DNA from: Muribaculaceae bacterium
GTDB lineage: Bacteria; Bacteroidota; Bacteroidia; Bacteroidales; Muribaculaceae
Length of the DNA: 16,831 bases
Assembly (NCBI GenBank): GCA_029051445.1
Contig: JAIDKP010000364.1
Location: 1 to 16,831, forward strand
Direction of reading: 5' to 3'
Shown here: in pieces, positions 1 through 6,180 of the stretch
How positions within the stretch are numbered: the stretch's first letter is position 1
Layout of the letters: each line of letters opens with the position of its first letter
Translations under genes and position numbers: made by a program
Notes under the pieces: model-generated
What the model saw: the letters and a program-made list of their open reading frames with translations, nothing else
Told to the model about the DNA's origin: nothing
Databases searched by the model: none

Positions 1-15
1 GCATATCATTGTTTA

Positions 16-54
16 CAAATATAAACATATTTTAATAACCCCCCCCCCGACAAT
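16..54 (-). promoter_or_regulatory. Candidate leftward promoter with a C10 tract in its spacer
   Basis: Read on the minus strand, 23-16 is TATATTTG, a perfect match to the Bacteroidetes -7 box TAnnTTTG. Upstream of it lie 15 AT-rich bases, then ten G (C10 on the plus strand, 39-48), then ATTG (54-51), which resembles a -33 box. The ATTG to -7 spacing is 27 nt, longer than the usual 19-21, and the G tract covers the normal -33 position. Transcription would run left, off the window, with a start near position 8-10. The gene served is not in the window, so the promoter call is an inference from motif match alone. Confidence 0.45.
39..48. repeat. Homopolymer tract C10
   Basis: Ten consecutive C residues sit in otherwise AT-rich non-coding DNA, just upstream of a perfect -7 box for leftward transcription. 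Tracts of this kind can change length by slipped-strand mispairing. Whether this one does cannot be seen from one sequence, and the exact count may also carry sequencing error. Confidence 0.9.
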
Positions 55-82
55 GTTAATATTCATTAATTTAAATATTAAC
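55..82. repeat. Perfect 9-bp dyad, possible operator
   Basis: GTTAATATT (55-63) and AATATTAAC (74-82) are perfect inverted copies separated by ten bases. The dyad lies immediately upstream of the candidate leftward promoter at 16-54, where an activator or repressor dimer could bind. The site is AT-rich, so chance is possible, though nine perfect pairs with a 10-nt spacer is a notable arrangement. The role is inferred. Confidence 0.45.
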
Positions 83-103
83 CCTCACATAAAGCAGATC
101 AAA

Positions 104-153
104 ACGTCATAAAGCCGTGCCATTGCACACACCATATAAAATGACGTACGGCT
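104..153. repeat. Two crossing inverted repeats
   Basis: ACGTCAT (104-110) is the inverted copy of ATGACGT (141-147), and AGCCGT (113-118) is the inverted copy of ACGGCT (148-153). The order is A-B-A'-B', so the two pairs cross and do not nest. A small GTGC/GCAC hairpin (117-128) overlaps the second left arm. It could be a protein-binding region or a fold in an RNA that reads through. No gene or known RNA family is recognised here. Confidence 0.3.
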
Positions 154-186
154 GTGTCAAAAAGCATCGGGCATGTGAATGTTGCA

Positions 187-219
187 TAAAAATTTTGGGC
201 GTACTTTCGCACGCCCAAA
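187..219 (-). terminator. Intrinsic terminator of the beta-helix gene
   Basis: A perfect 9-bp stem (219-211 with 202-194) encloses an 8-nt loop and is followed on the minus strand by ATTTTT. It lies about 70 nt after the stop of the minus-strand gene ending at 289. The plus strand has no T-run after the stem, so termination is expected for leftward transcription only. Confidence 0.8.
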
Positions 220-244
220 GCCAATTATAGCACAGCATCAAATC

Positions 245-270
245 TTATTCTGACAAATTATTCTGACAAA
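245..270. repeat. 13-bp perfect tandem repeat (2 copies)
   Basis: TTATTCTGACAAA occurs twice back to back, at 245-257 and 258-270. It falls in the 3' untranslated region of the minus-strand beta-helix gene, between its stop codon and its terminator. No function is apparent; a local duplication by replication slippage is the simplest explanation. Confidence 0.9.
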
Positions 271-288
271 TGCTTATTCAAAGTAAAT

Positions 289-1353
289 TCAGTCGACAGT
301 ATATTTTTCATGGGATACAGAGGTGATATACTCCGGATTGGCTATGCGCAGATGATCGAAACATCCTGTGCCGCGCGTCGATGTGTCGCCTTCGTCAAGG
401 ATGATGTTTTCGTCGGTCGCGTTGCCTCCGTCGACTCCCATTGTGAAGTTGGTGACTGTTGAATTAAACACTCCTGATGTACGGAATGCCGAGTGCTTTT
501 TGCCGCGGTTTGAATACCAATAGGCAAAACAGTCATGGAAAATGCTACCGTCGGCTTCGGTGATGAATGCGGTGGCATGCTGGTCGCTGTAGCAGTAGTC
601 AAACCAGTTGGAGCCTCCTTTGTCGTAAAAGCCCACACCGGTTTCAAAAAGTTCGTCGCCGGGCGAACCGTAGAGAGGATGAATATTCCTCAGAACGTTA
701 CCTCTGGAGTTCAGGAGAACGCCGATCTGAGTACGGTATATGCGCATATTGGTGAGGGTGTTGTCGAAGCCCTCGATGAATACACCCACGCACTCCGGAC
801 TCATGTTACCCGTTATGTTGACATCATGTATGTCGGCGTCCGATGAGTTGTTGTTGGCTCCCTTCTTGATATGGATGCCGACCAATGCGTTTTTAATCGA
901 TGTGTTTCGTATGACAGTCTCACGGCCACTGTCGATTGAGACACCTTTGGCAACACCACCGCAATCGAGAATTCCTCCCGAGAGATAATAGTTGCTGCCG
1001 GGGACAACGATCGTATTGGCCGGATTCTTGCCACCAAGACGTATCATGGCCTCATCGCTATCCCAACCTTCGGAAGGACTTATGACTGCATAGTTTGAAA
1101 GTTCAAGACAAACGCTTTTTTCCGGGTCTGCAGGGGTGAGTATTGGAGCTGATATGGTGTATTTACCGTCGGGAAAAAAGATGACACGGTTGGGATTCTC
1201 GTCAATCGCCTTCTGAATTGCAGGAGCGACATCGGCTGTCAAATCTTTTATATAGTCCATTACATTTACATATCCGGGATTCTGAGCCGACACACCAGCC
1301 GTAACCGACATAAATAAAGCGATAATCGTCGATTTCAATAGATTCAGTCGCAT
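289..1353 (-). CDS. Secreted beta-helix (pectate-lyase-like) protein
   Basis: A 354-residue exported protein. Residues 1-23 form a Sec signal peptide (basic n-region, hydrophobic core, VSA before Q24). Residues about 27-70 (VNVMDY..., DVAPAIQKAID, FFPDGKYTIS) match the start of the pectate-lyase superfamily type-3 fold. Residues about 115-320 show the irregular beta-helix pattern of short strands with N and G turns (VIRNTSIKN, GVFIEGFDNT, GVLLNSRGN). Proteins of this fold bind or cleave acidic polysaccharides, as polygalacturonases, lyases or epimerases. I see no motif that fixes the substrate or proves catalysis. No SusC/SusD pair or other glycan-utilisation gene is nearby, and it is transcribed alone between two hairpin terminators, with a promoter at 1392-1422. 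The fold is fairly sure; the activity is unknown. Confidence 0.85.
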   Translation of the reverse strand: MRLNLLKSTIIALFMSVTAGVSAQNPGYVNVMDYIKDLTADVAPAIQKAIDENPNRVIFFPDGKYTISAPILTPADPEKSVCLELSNYAVISPSEGWDSDEAMIRLGGKNPANTIVVPGSNYYLSGGILDCGGVAKGVSIDSGRETVIRNTSIKNALVGIHIKKGANNNSSDADIHDVNITGNMSPECVGVFIEGFDNTLTNMRIYRTQIGVLLNSRGNVLRNIHPLYGSPGDELFETGVGFYDKGGSNWFDYCYSDQHATAFITEADGSIFHDCFAYWYSNRGKKHSAFRTSGVFNSTVTNFTMGVDGGNATDENIILDEGDTSTRGTGCFDHLRIANPEYITSVSHEKYTVD

Positions 1354-1391
1354 GATGAATAGATTTTAGGATTACTGATTGAATTACTTTA

Positions 1392-1422
1392 TAAAGATAA
1401 CACTTTGCACTTGTCTGTCAAA
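1392..1422 (-). promoter_or_regulatory. Promoter of the beta-helix gene
   Basis: On the minus strand TTTG (1422-1419) and TATCTTTA (1399-1392) are separated by 19 nt, fitting TTTG-N19-21-TAnnTTTG with one mismatch in the -7 box. The predicted leader is about 30 nt. A second, weaker candidate lies further upstream: TTTG (1553-1550), an 18-nt spacer and TACTTTTT (1531-1524). The rest of the 299-bp gap 1354-1652 holds only the fabF terminator; I see no gene in it. Confidence 0.6.
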
Positions 1423-1591
1423 ACCGTCTAAATGAAACCATGCGGAACCAAGATGCAAAAAGAGCGGCTTCCCGGTCGCTCAATCCGTTAATAAACCAAT
1501 CATTATCACATTTCTTGCAATGGAAAAAGTAATCTTTATACTATTAAAACAAAATGCGCATAAAAAGGTTCACATCATCTCGGTTTTTTAT

Positions 1592-1627
1592 ATAAAAAAT
1601 TCAGGAGCACCCGAAGGATACTCCTGA
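1592..1627 (-). terminator. Intrinsic terminator after fabF
   Basis: On the minus strand TCAGGAG (1627-1621) pairs with CTCCTGA (1607-1601). Between them CC and GG can pair around a UUCG tetraloop, a very stable loop. The stem is followed by ATTTTTTAT. It starts 25 nt after the fabF stop and separates fabF from the beta-helix gene. Confidence 0.88.
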
Positions 1628-1652
1628 TCTATAGATTCAAATAGTTTCAGAC

Positions 1653-2918
1653 TCAGGCCTGATACTTCTTGAGAATAACCGTAGCGTTGTGTCCGCCGAA
1701 ACCGAATGAGTTGCTCAGTGCGGCACGCACGGGACGCTCCTGCGCCTTGTTGAAGGTGAAGTTGAGCGAGTAGTCGATATTCTCGTCCTGATCGTCCTCG
1801 TCGTGGTTGATTGTAGGAGGCACGATATCGTTTTCGATAGCCTTAATGCTCATCATGGCCTCAAGGGCTCCGGTAGCACCAAGAAGGTGGCCGGTCATCG
1901 ACTTTGTCGAGCTTATGTTGAGATCATAGACGTGATCACCGAAAACTTCCTTGATGGCTTTGATCTCCGACACGTCACCTACGGGAGTAGATGTGCCGTG
2001 AACATTGATATAGTCGATATCCTCAGGCTTCATGCCGGCATCCTCAAGAGCGTTGCGCATTGCAAGCACGGCACCGAGTCCTTCGGGATGTGTGGCAGTG
2101 AGATGATATGCATCGGCCGAAAGACCGCCGCCGGCAACTTCGGCATAGATTTTTGCGCCACGTGCCTTGGCATGCTCGAGCTCCTCAAGCACAAGCACAA
2201 CCGAGCCCTCACCCATAACAAAACCGTCGCGGCTCTTGCTGAACGGACGCGATGCGGTCTCGGGGCTGTCGTTGCGTGTCGAGAGTGCGTGCATTGCATT
2301 GAATCCACCTACTCCGGCAGGGAAAATAGCAGCCTCAGCTCCACCGGTAACGATAGCGTCGGCCTTGCCGAGACGAATAAGATCAAATGCGCTGATGATA
2401 GCGTTGTTGGAAGATGCACATGCCGAAACAGTACCAAAGTTGGGGCCATGGAACCCATATTGCATGGAGATATGACCCGACGCTATATCGGCAATCATCT
2501 TGGGAATGAAGAACGGATTGTATTTCGGGCCGTTCTCAGCGTTGAGGGCATAGTAGCCGGCTTCTTCCTCAAATGTGTGAAGACCACCGATTCCGGCAGC
2601 AACAATAACTCCTACACGATCTTTGTTGAGGTTTGCATCCTCGTCGATCCCGGAGTCTTTCACGGCCTGTTCAGCAGCTACAAGAGCATACTGGGCGTAT
2701 AGATCGAGAGTGCGCGCTTTCTTCCGGTCGAAGTGAGCGGAAGGATCAAAGTTCTTAACCTCACAGGCAAACTGCGTCTTGAACTTAGAAGCGTCAAAGT
2801 GGGTTATAGGTCCGGCACCGCTGACACCGGCCACAGCATTCTGCCAAGTGGTCTCAACGTCGTTGCCAATCGGGGTGACAGCTCCCATGCCAGTCACGAC
2901 AACTCTTTTTAGATCCAT
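1653..2918 (-). CDS. fabF: 3-oxoacyl-ACP synthase II (FabF)
   Basis: A 421-residue beta-ketoacyl-ACP synthase that condenses malonyl-ACP with the growing acyl-ACP in cytosolic fatty-acid elongation. The thiolase-fold Cys-His-His triad is visible: Cys167 in SACASS, His307 in NVHGTSTP and His344 in TGHLLGATGA, with Lys339 just before the last. The N-terminus MDLKRVVVTGMG and the C-terminus FGFGGHNATVILKKY are typical, and the length is near the family norm of about 410-420. I chose the ATG at 2918; an in-frame ATG at 2984 would add 22 residues (MRESCGRC...) that do not resemble the family. It follows acpP on the same strand, but a hairpin and a weak promoter lie in the 173-bp gap. The gene rnc, often third in this cluster, is not found downstream. 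Confidence 0.97.
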   Translation of the reverse strand: MDLKRVVVTGMGAVTPIGNDVETTWQNAVAGVSGAGPITHFDASKFKTQFACEVKNFDPSAHFDRKKARTLDLYAQYALVAAEQAVKDSGIDEDANLNKDRVGVIVAAGIGGLHTFEEEAGYYALNAENGPKYNPFFIPKMIADIASGHISMQYGFHGPNFGTVSACASSNNAIISAFDLIRLGKADAIVTGGAEAAIFPAGVGGFNAMHALSTRNDSPETASRPFSKSRDGFVMGEGSVVLVLEELEHAKARGAKIYAEVAGGGLSADAYHLTATHPEGLGAVLAMRNALEDAGMKPEDIDYINVHGTSTPVGDVSEIKAIKEVFGDHVYDLNISSTKSMTGHLLGATGALEAMMSIKAIENDIVPPTINHDEDDQDENIDYSLNFTFNKAQERPVRAALSNSFGFGGHNATVILKKYQA

Positions 2919-2942
2919 TACAGTCGATGGTAAAATTGAGGG

Positions 2943-2974
2943 TGAAAATATTTTTGATTCACATCTGCCACAAG
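2943..2974 (-). promoter_or_regulatory. Weak candidate promoter for fabF
   Basis: On the minus strand CTTG (2974-2971) and TATTTTCA (2950-2943) are spaced by 20 nt. This matches the Bacteroidetes pattern at 3 of 4 bases in the -33 box and, with two mismatches, in the -7 box. It lies after the acpP hairpin and about 25 nt before the chosen fabF start, which is where a separate fabF promoter would be expected. Motif quality alone is weak. Confidence 0.35.
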
Positions 2975-3031
2975 ATTCACGCAAAGCCTTTCGCTATAGC
3001 ATAAGCGCCGATGTATGCAGATGGATTGGAG

Positions 3032-3073
3032 AAACAAAAAGAACCGCCGGGTTAACGTAAATCTCCCCGGCGG
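3032..3073 (-). terminator. Hairpin terminator or attenuator between acpP and fabF
   Basis: On the minus strand CCGCCGGG (3073-3066) pairs perfectly with CCCGGCGG (3051-3044) around a 14-nt loop, followed by TTCTTTTTGTTT. It begins 18 nt after the acpP stop. It should end most acpP transcripts and let only part read on into fabF, giving far more ACP than FabF. Confidence 0.7.
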
Positions 3074-3091
3074 ACTTGTGTTTGGTCGGGA

Positions 3092-3328
3092 TTATGCGTT
3101 GTGAGCCTCGATGTAGCTGATGGCATCACCAACGGTCTGAATCTTCTGAGCCTCGTCGTCGGGGATAGTGATGTTGAACTCTTTTTCAAGTTCCATGATG
3201 AGCTCTACTGTGTCAAGGCTGTCGGCACCGAGATCGGTGGTGAAGACAGCGCCTTCTGTAACCTGGTTCTCGTCAACGCCGAGCTTGTCGACGATGAGGG
3301 CCTTTACGCGAGGTGCAATTTCTGACAT
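3092..3328 (-). CDS. acpP: Acyl carrier protein
   Basis: A 78-residue acidic protein that carries acyl chains on a 4'-phosphopantetheine arm during fatty-acid synthesis. The attachment site is Ser37 in GADSLD, followed by the usual helix II ([12 protein letters not shown]) and the IPDDEAQKI segment. The length is typical. The start is the ATG at 3328. An in-frame ATG at 3382 would add 18 residues, but that stretch contains the gene's own -7 box (3377-3370), so it lies upstream of the expected transcription start and cannot be coding. A hairpin terminator follows the stop. The neighbour fabF encodes a condensing enzyme that uses ACP-bound substrates. Confidence 0.98.
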   Translation of the reverse strand: MSEIAPRVKALIVDKLGVDENQVTEGAVFTTDLGADSLDTVELIMELEKEFNITIPDDEAQKIQTVGDAISYIEAHNA

Positions 3329-3369
3329 AACTTTGATTTTTTTGATTTTGATTGTCTTTTTTCGCGGTG

Positions 3370-3397
3370 CAAAGTTAAACATTTTTTCAATACCAAA
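3370..3397 (-). promoter_or_regulatory. Promoter of acpP
   Basis: TAACTTTG (3377-3370 on the minus strand) is a perfect -7 box. The nearest TTTG (3397-3394) is only 16 nt upstream, inside a T-rich run that also offers poorer -33 matches at 19-20 nt. The expected leader is about 35 nt, A-rich and without a Shine-Dalgarno sequence, a form common for strongly expressed genes in this phylum. Confidence 0.7.
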
Positions 3398-3458
3398 AAA
3401 ATCAGCGGTCTAAAAATGCCAAATTTTTGATTTACTTGCCGGAATCGGCTTACAAATG

Positions 3459-4244
3459 TCACGGTACAGGGCACATGACTGCGGGAGACCAGTAAGGATA
3501 TGTGATCTCATGCAGAAACAGAGGCTCCGGAGGCATTGAGGTGCCAGCGGCACAACGATCGAGACGGTCGGCGATATCAATGACCCCCGACGGTGAAATT
3601 TTATGACGTCCGACATCGGCAAGTGTACCCATCACAGCTCTCACCATATTGCGCAGAAACCTGTCGGCTCTGATTTCCAGATAATAGCGTAATCCAGACT
3701 CATCGGACTCAACCGGAACAATGCGCGCACAGTCAAGACGGCATATGTTGGTGCGGGCATCGGAATGCAGTTTGGCGAACGACGTGAAGTCTCTGACCCC
3801 CAACAACAACCGGCCCGCTTCGTTCATCGCGTCTATATCGAGTGTCGCGGGAGCACGCCAGCTGAGAGGCTCAAGAAATGGAGTGCGGGCCAGGTGGAAA
3901 TAATAGCGGTAGGTGCGCGAAGTCGCGTCAAAACGGGCATGCGCGTCATCGGCGACCTTCGTGAGCCCGAACACCGTTATCGCACGCGGGTCGGCCATGC
4001 CGTTAAGCGACGCAATGAACCGCTGCGTGTCAGGAATATCGGTGTCTGTATCAAAGTGCGCCACCATCATCGAGGCATTGACTCCTGCATCTGTGCGCCC
4101 GGCTCCGGTAAGCGGTGTCGGACAACGCATGAGCTTGCCGAGAGCGTCTTCAAGAACTCCCTGAACGGTGCGCACCCCTCCAGGCTGAGCCTGCCAGCCG
4201 CTGAATCCGCCGCCTTTATATGCCAAATGCAAGAACCAGCGCAT
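3459..4244 (-). CDS. truA: tRNA pseudouridine(38-40) synthase TruA
   Basis: A 261-residue enzyme that isomerises uridine to pseudouridine at positions 38-40 of the tRNA anticodon arm. The catalytic Asp52 lies in the family motif GAGRTDAGVNA. Other TruA marks are the N-terminal LAYKGGGFSGWQAQP, the YRYYFH segment, the DFTSFAK loop and the RADRFLRNMVRAVMGTL helix near the C-terminus. The length is normal. It is the last gene of the long minus-strand run, 14 bp after the speA stop, and most likely depends on that transcript. The 130-bp gap after it holds only a 4-bp hairpin and the acpP promoter, so some read-through into acpP is possible. Confidence 0.96.
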   Translation of the reverse strand: MRWFLHLAYKGGGFSGWQAQPGGVRTVQGVLEDALGKLMRCPTPLTGAGRTDAGVNASMMVAHFDTDTDIPDTQRFIASLNGMADPRAITVFGLTKVADDAHARFDATSRTYRYYFHLARTPFLEPLSWRAPATLDIDAMNEAGRLLLGVRDFTSFAKLHSDARTNICRLDCARIVPVESDESGLRYYLEIRADRFLRNMVRAVMGTLADVGRHKISPSGVIDIADRLDRCAAGTSMPPEPLFLHEITYPYWSPAVMCPVP

Positions 4245-4258
4245 ACTACAGCCTCAGA

Positions 4259-6160
4259 TCAATCACGTTCAAGATAGGTATAGCCGTAAAGCCCCGAACG
4301 GTAATTGCCCAGGAACTCACGCCCCTCTTTAGGCGATATAGTGCCGGCTTTCATGCAAGCCGTGACCCATGTCTCGACATTTCGCACAAGCTTCTTGGGA
4401 TTAAACTGCACATAGTCGAGGACTTCTGCCACGGTCTCGCCGTCGATGACCTGATCGATCTCGTAGCGATCTTTGTAAACACTTATGTGCACGGCGTTGG
4501 TGTCGCCGAACAGGTTGTGCATATCTCCAAGAATTTCCTGATAAGCTCCAACGAGAAATACTCCGAGATAATAATGCTCGCCATTGCGCAACGGATGAAC
4601 CGGAACCGAGTTTGCAGTTCCTCCCGAAGGCGATATGAAGTTTGAGATCTTACCGTCGCTGTCGCAGGTTATATCCTGTATGGTGGCTGTGCGCGACGGC
4701 TTTTCATCGAGCCTCTGAATCGGAATTATAGGGAATATCTGGTCTATGGCCCAGGAATCGGGCAACGACTGGAACAACGAGAAGTTACAGAAATTTTTCT
4801 CGGGCAGCATCTTGGAGATCTTGCGAAGTTCCTCGGGCGGATGCTTCATTGACTGCGCGATCTCTCCAACCTCACGTGCGATCGACCAGAAAAGTTTTTC
4901 CATGATCGCACGCGTGCGCAGATCAAGCAGACCGAGACTGAACAGATCAAGAGCCTCCTCACGTATCTGCAACGCATCGTGCCAGCTCTCAAAGATGCGG
5001 GGCTGGTCGAGTTTGTCCCATATCTGATAAAGCTCCCTCACAAGCTCATGCTCGTCGGCTCCAACTTCATCGGAATCTTTCCAGAACGGAAGCGATGTGG
5101 TCTCAAGCACGTCGAAGATGAGAACCGAGTGATGCGCAGTGAGCGAACGTCCGCTCTCGGTGACAATGTCGGGCATCTCAAGGCCGTTTTTCTCGCAGAC
5201 ATCGACAAGAGCCGAGATGGCATCGTTGGCATATTCCTGAATGGAATAGTTCATCGAGCTCTCGCTCGACGAGCTGCGTGTACCGTCATAGTCAACTCCG
5301 AGACCGCCGCCTATATCGACAAACCGGATATCAAATCCCATCTTCGATAGCTGCACATAGAACTGTGTGGCCTCACGAAGTGCATTCTTGATACGGCGTA
5401 TCTTGGTTATCTGGCTACCTATATGGAAATGTATCAGTTTGAGGCACTGCATCATGTCGCGTTTCTCAAGGAAGTCGAGTGCTTCAAGCAGCTCGGAACT
5501 GTTAAGCCCGAACTTGGACTGATCTCCCCCTGATTCCTCCCATTTTCCGGAGCCTGACGAAGACAGCTTGATGCGTATGCCCACATTCGGCGCGATCTTA
5601 AGCCTTTTGGCTATGTCGGCAATAAGACGAAGTTCATTAAGCTTTTCGACGACAAGATATATGCGGCGCCCCATCTTCTGCGCCAGAAGAGCGAGTTCTA
5701 TATAGTTCTCGTCCTTGTATCCGTTGCATATGATCAGCGCGTCATCGACAATATTTGTAGCAAGCACAGCATGAAGCTCGGGTTTTGATCCGGCTTCGAG
5801 GCCTATGTTGAATTTCTTGCCATGACTCACAATTTCCTCAACCACCTGCCGCATCTGGTTGACTTTGATAGGATAGATTATGTAGTTCTGTCCCTTGTAA
5901 CCATATTCAGCAGCAGCCTGTTTGAAACACGAAGAGATTTTCTGGACCCGGTTGTTGAGTATATCGGGAAAGCGCAGAAGCACCGGCGCAGTGATGTCAC
6001 GCACCTGGAGCTCATCCATGACCTCCTTTAGATCAACCGACGCACATCCTTCTTTCGGCGTGACAATGACATGTCCTTTTTCGTTGACCGAAAAGTAACT
6101 GCGTCCCCAACCAGCGATGTTGTACAGCTCCATGCTGTCTTCAACTTTCCATTTTCTCAT
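4259..6160 (-). CDS. speA: Biosynthetic arginine decarboxylase
   Basis: A 633-residue PLP-dependent, alanine-racemase-fold decarboxylase that converts arginine to agmatine, the first step of the agmatine/N-carbamoylputrescine route to polyamines. The PLP lysine is Lys99 in YPIKVNQ. HFHIGSQ (244-250) and the glycine-rich phosphate-binding segment GGGLGVDYDG (284-293) are intact, as is TESGRSLTAHH. The length agrees with SpeA (about 630-660). The start MRKWKVEDS at 6160 is preferred over Met10 because the upstream residues resemble the N-terminus of Bacteroides homologues as I recall them. It follows gldE by 20 bp and precedes truA by 14 bp, so it appears to be co-transcribed. Confidence 0.95.
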   Translation of the reverse strand: MRKWKVEDSMELYNIAGWGRSYFSVNEKGHVIVTPKEGCASVDLKEVMDELQVRDITAPVLLRFPDILNNRVQKISSCFKQAAAEYGYKGQNYIIYPIKVNQMRQVVEEIVSHGKKFNIGLEAGSKPELHAVLATNIVDDALIICNGYKDENYIELALLAQKMGRRIYLVVEKLNELRLIADIAKRLKIAPNVGIRIKLSSSGSGKWEESGGDQSKFGLNSSELLEALDFLEKRDMMQCLKLIHFHIGSQITKIRRIKNALREATQFYVQLSKMGFDIRFVDIGGGLGVDYDGTRSSSSESSMNYSIQEYANDAISALVDVCEKNGLEMPDIVTESGRSLTAHHSVLIFDVLETTSLPFWKDSDEVGADEHELVRELYQIWDKLDQPRIFESWHDALQIREEALDLFSLGLLDLRTRAIMEKLFWSIAREVGEIAQSMKHPPEELRKISKMLPEKNFCNFSLFQSLPDSWAIDQIFPIIPIQRLDEKPSRTATIQDITCDSDGKISNFISPSGGTANSVPVHPLRNGEHYYLGVFLVGAYQEILGDMHNLFGDTNAVHISVYKDRYEIDQVIDGETVAEVLDYVQFNPKKLVRNVETWVTACMKAGTISPKEGREFLGNYRSGLYGYTYLERD

Positions 6161-6180
6161 CGTTTCAGTTGCGAAATTTA

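Noticed and set aside
1803..2702. 299-codon open frame on the plus strand opposite fabF
   Set aside because: It lies wholly antisense to a gene with intact FabF motifs, has no recognisable domain, and is explained by codon bias on the opposite strand.
2919..2984. Longer fabF start at 2984
   Set aside because: The extra 22 residues are unlike FabF N-termini, and a candidate promoter for fabF lies inside them.
3329..3382. Longer acpP start at 3382
   Set aside because: The added codons contain the perfect -7 box TAACTTTG, so they precede the likely transcription start; the ACP family begins at MSEIAPRVK.
3436..3450. Small hairpin after truA as a terminator
   Set aside because: Only a 4-bp stem (GCCG/CGGC) with no T-run directly after it.
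3765..4277. 170-codon open frame on the plus strand opposite truA
   Set aside because: It is a shadow of truA; the TruA active-site motif is on the other strand.
6173..6180. TAAATTTC just before speA as a -7 box
   Set aside because: One mismatch to the -7 consensus but nothing resembling TTTG 19-21 nt upstream; the gap to gldE is only 20 bp.
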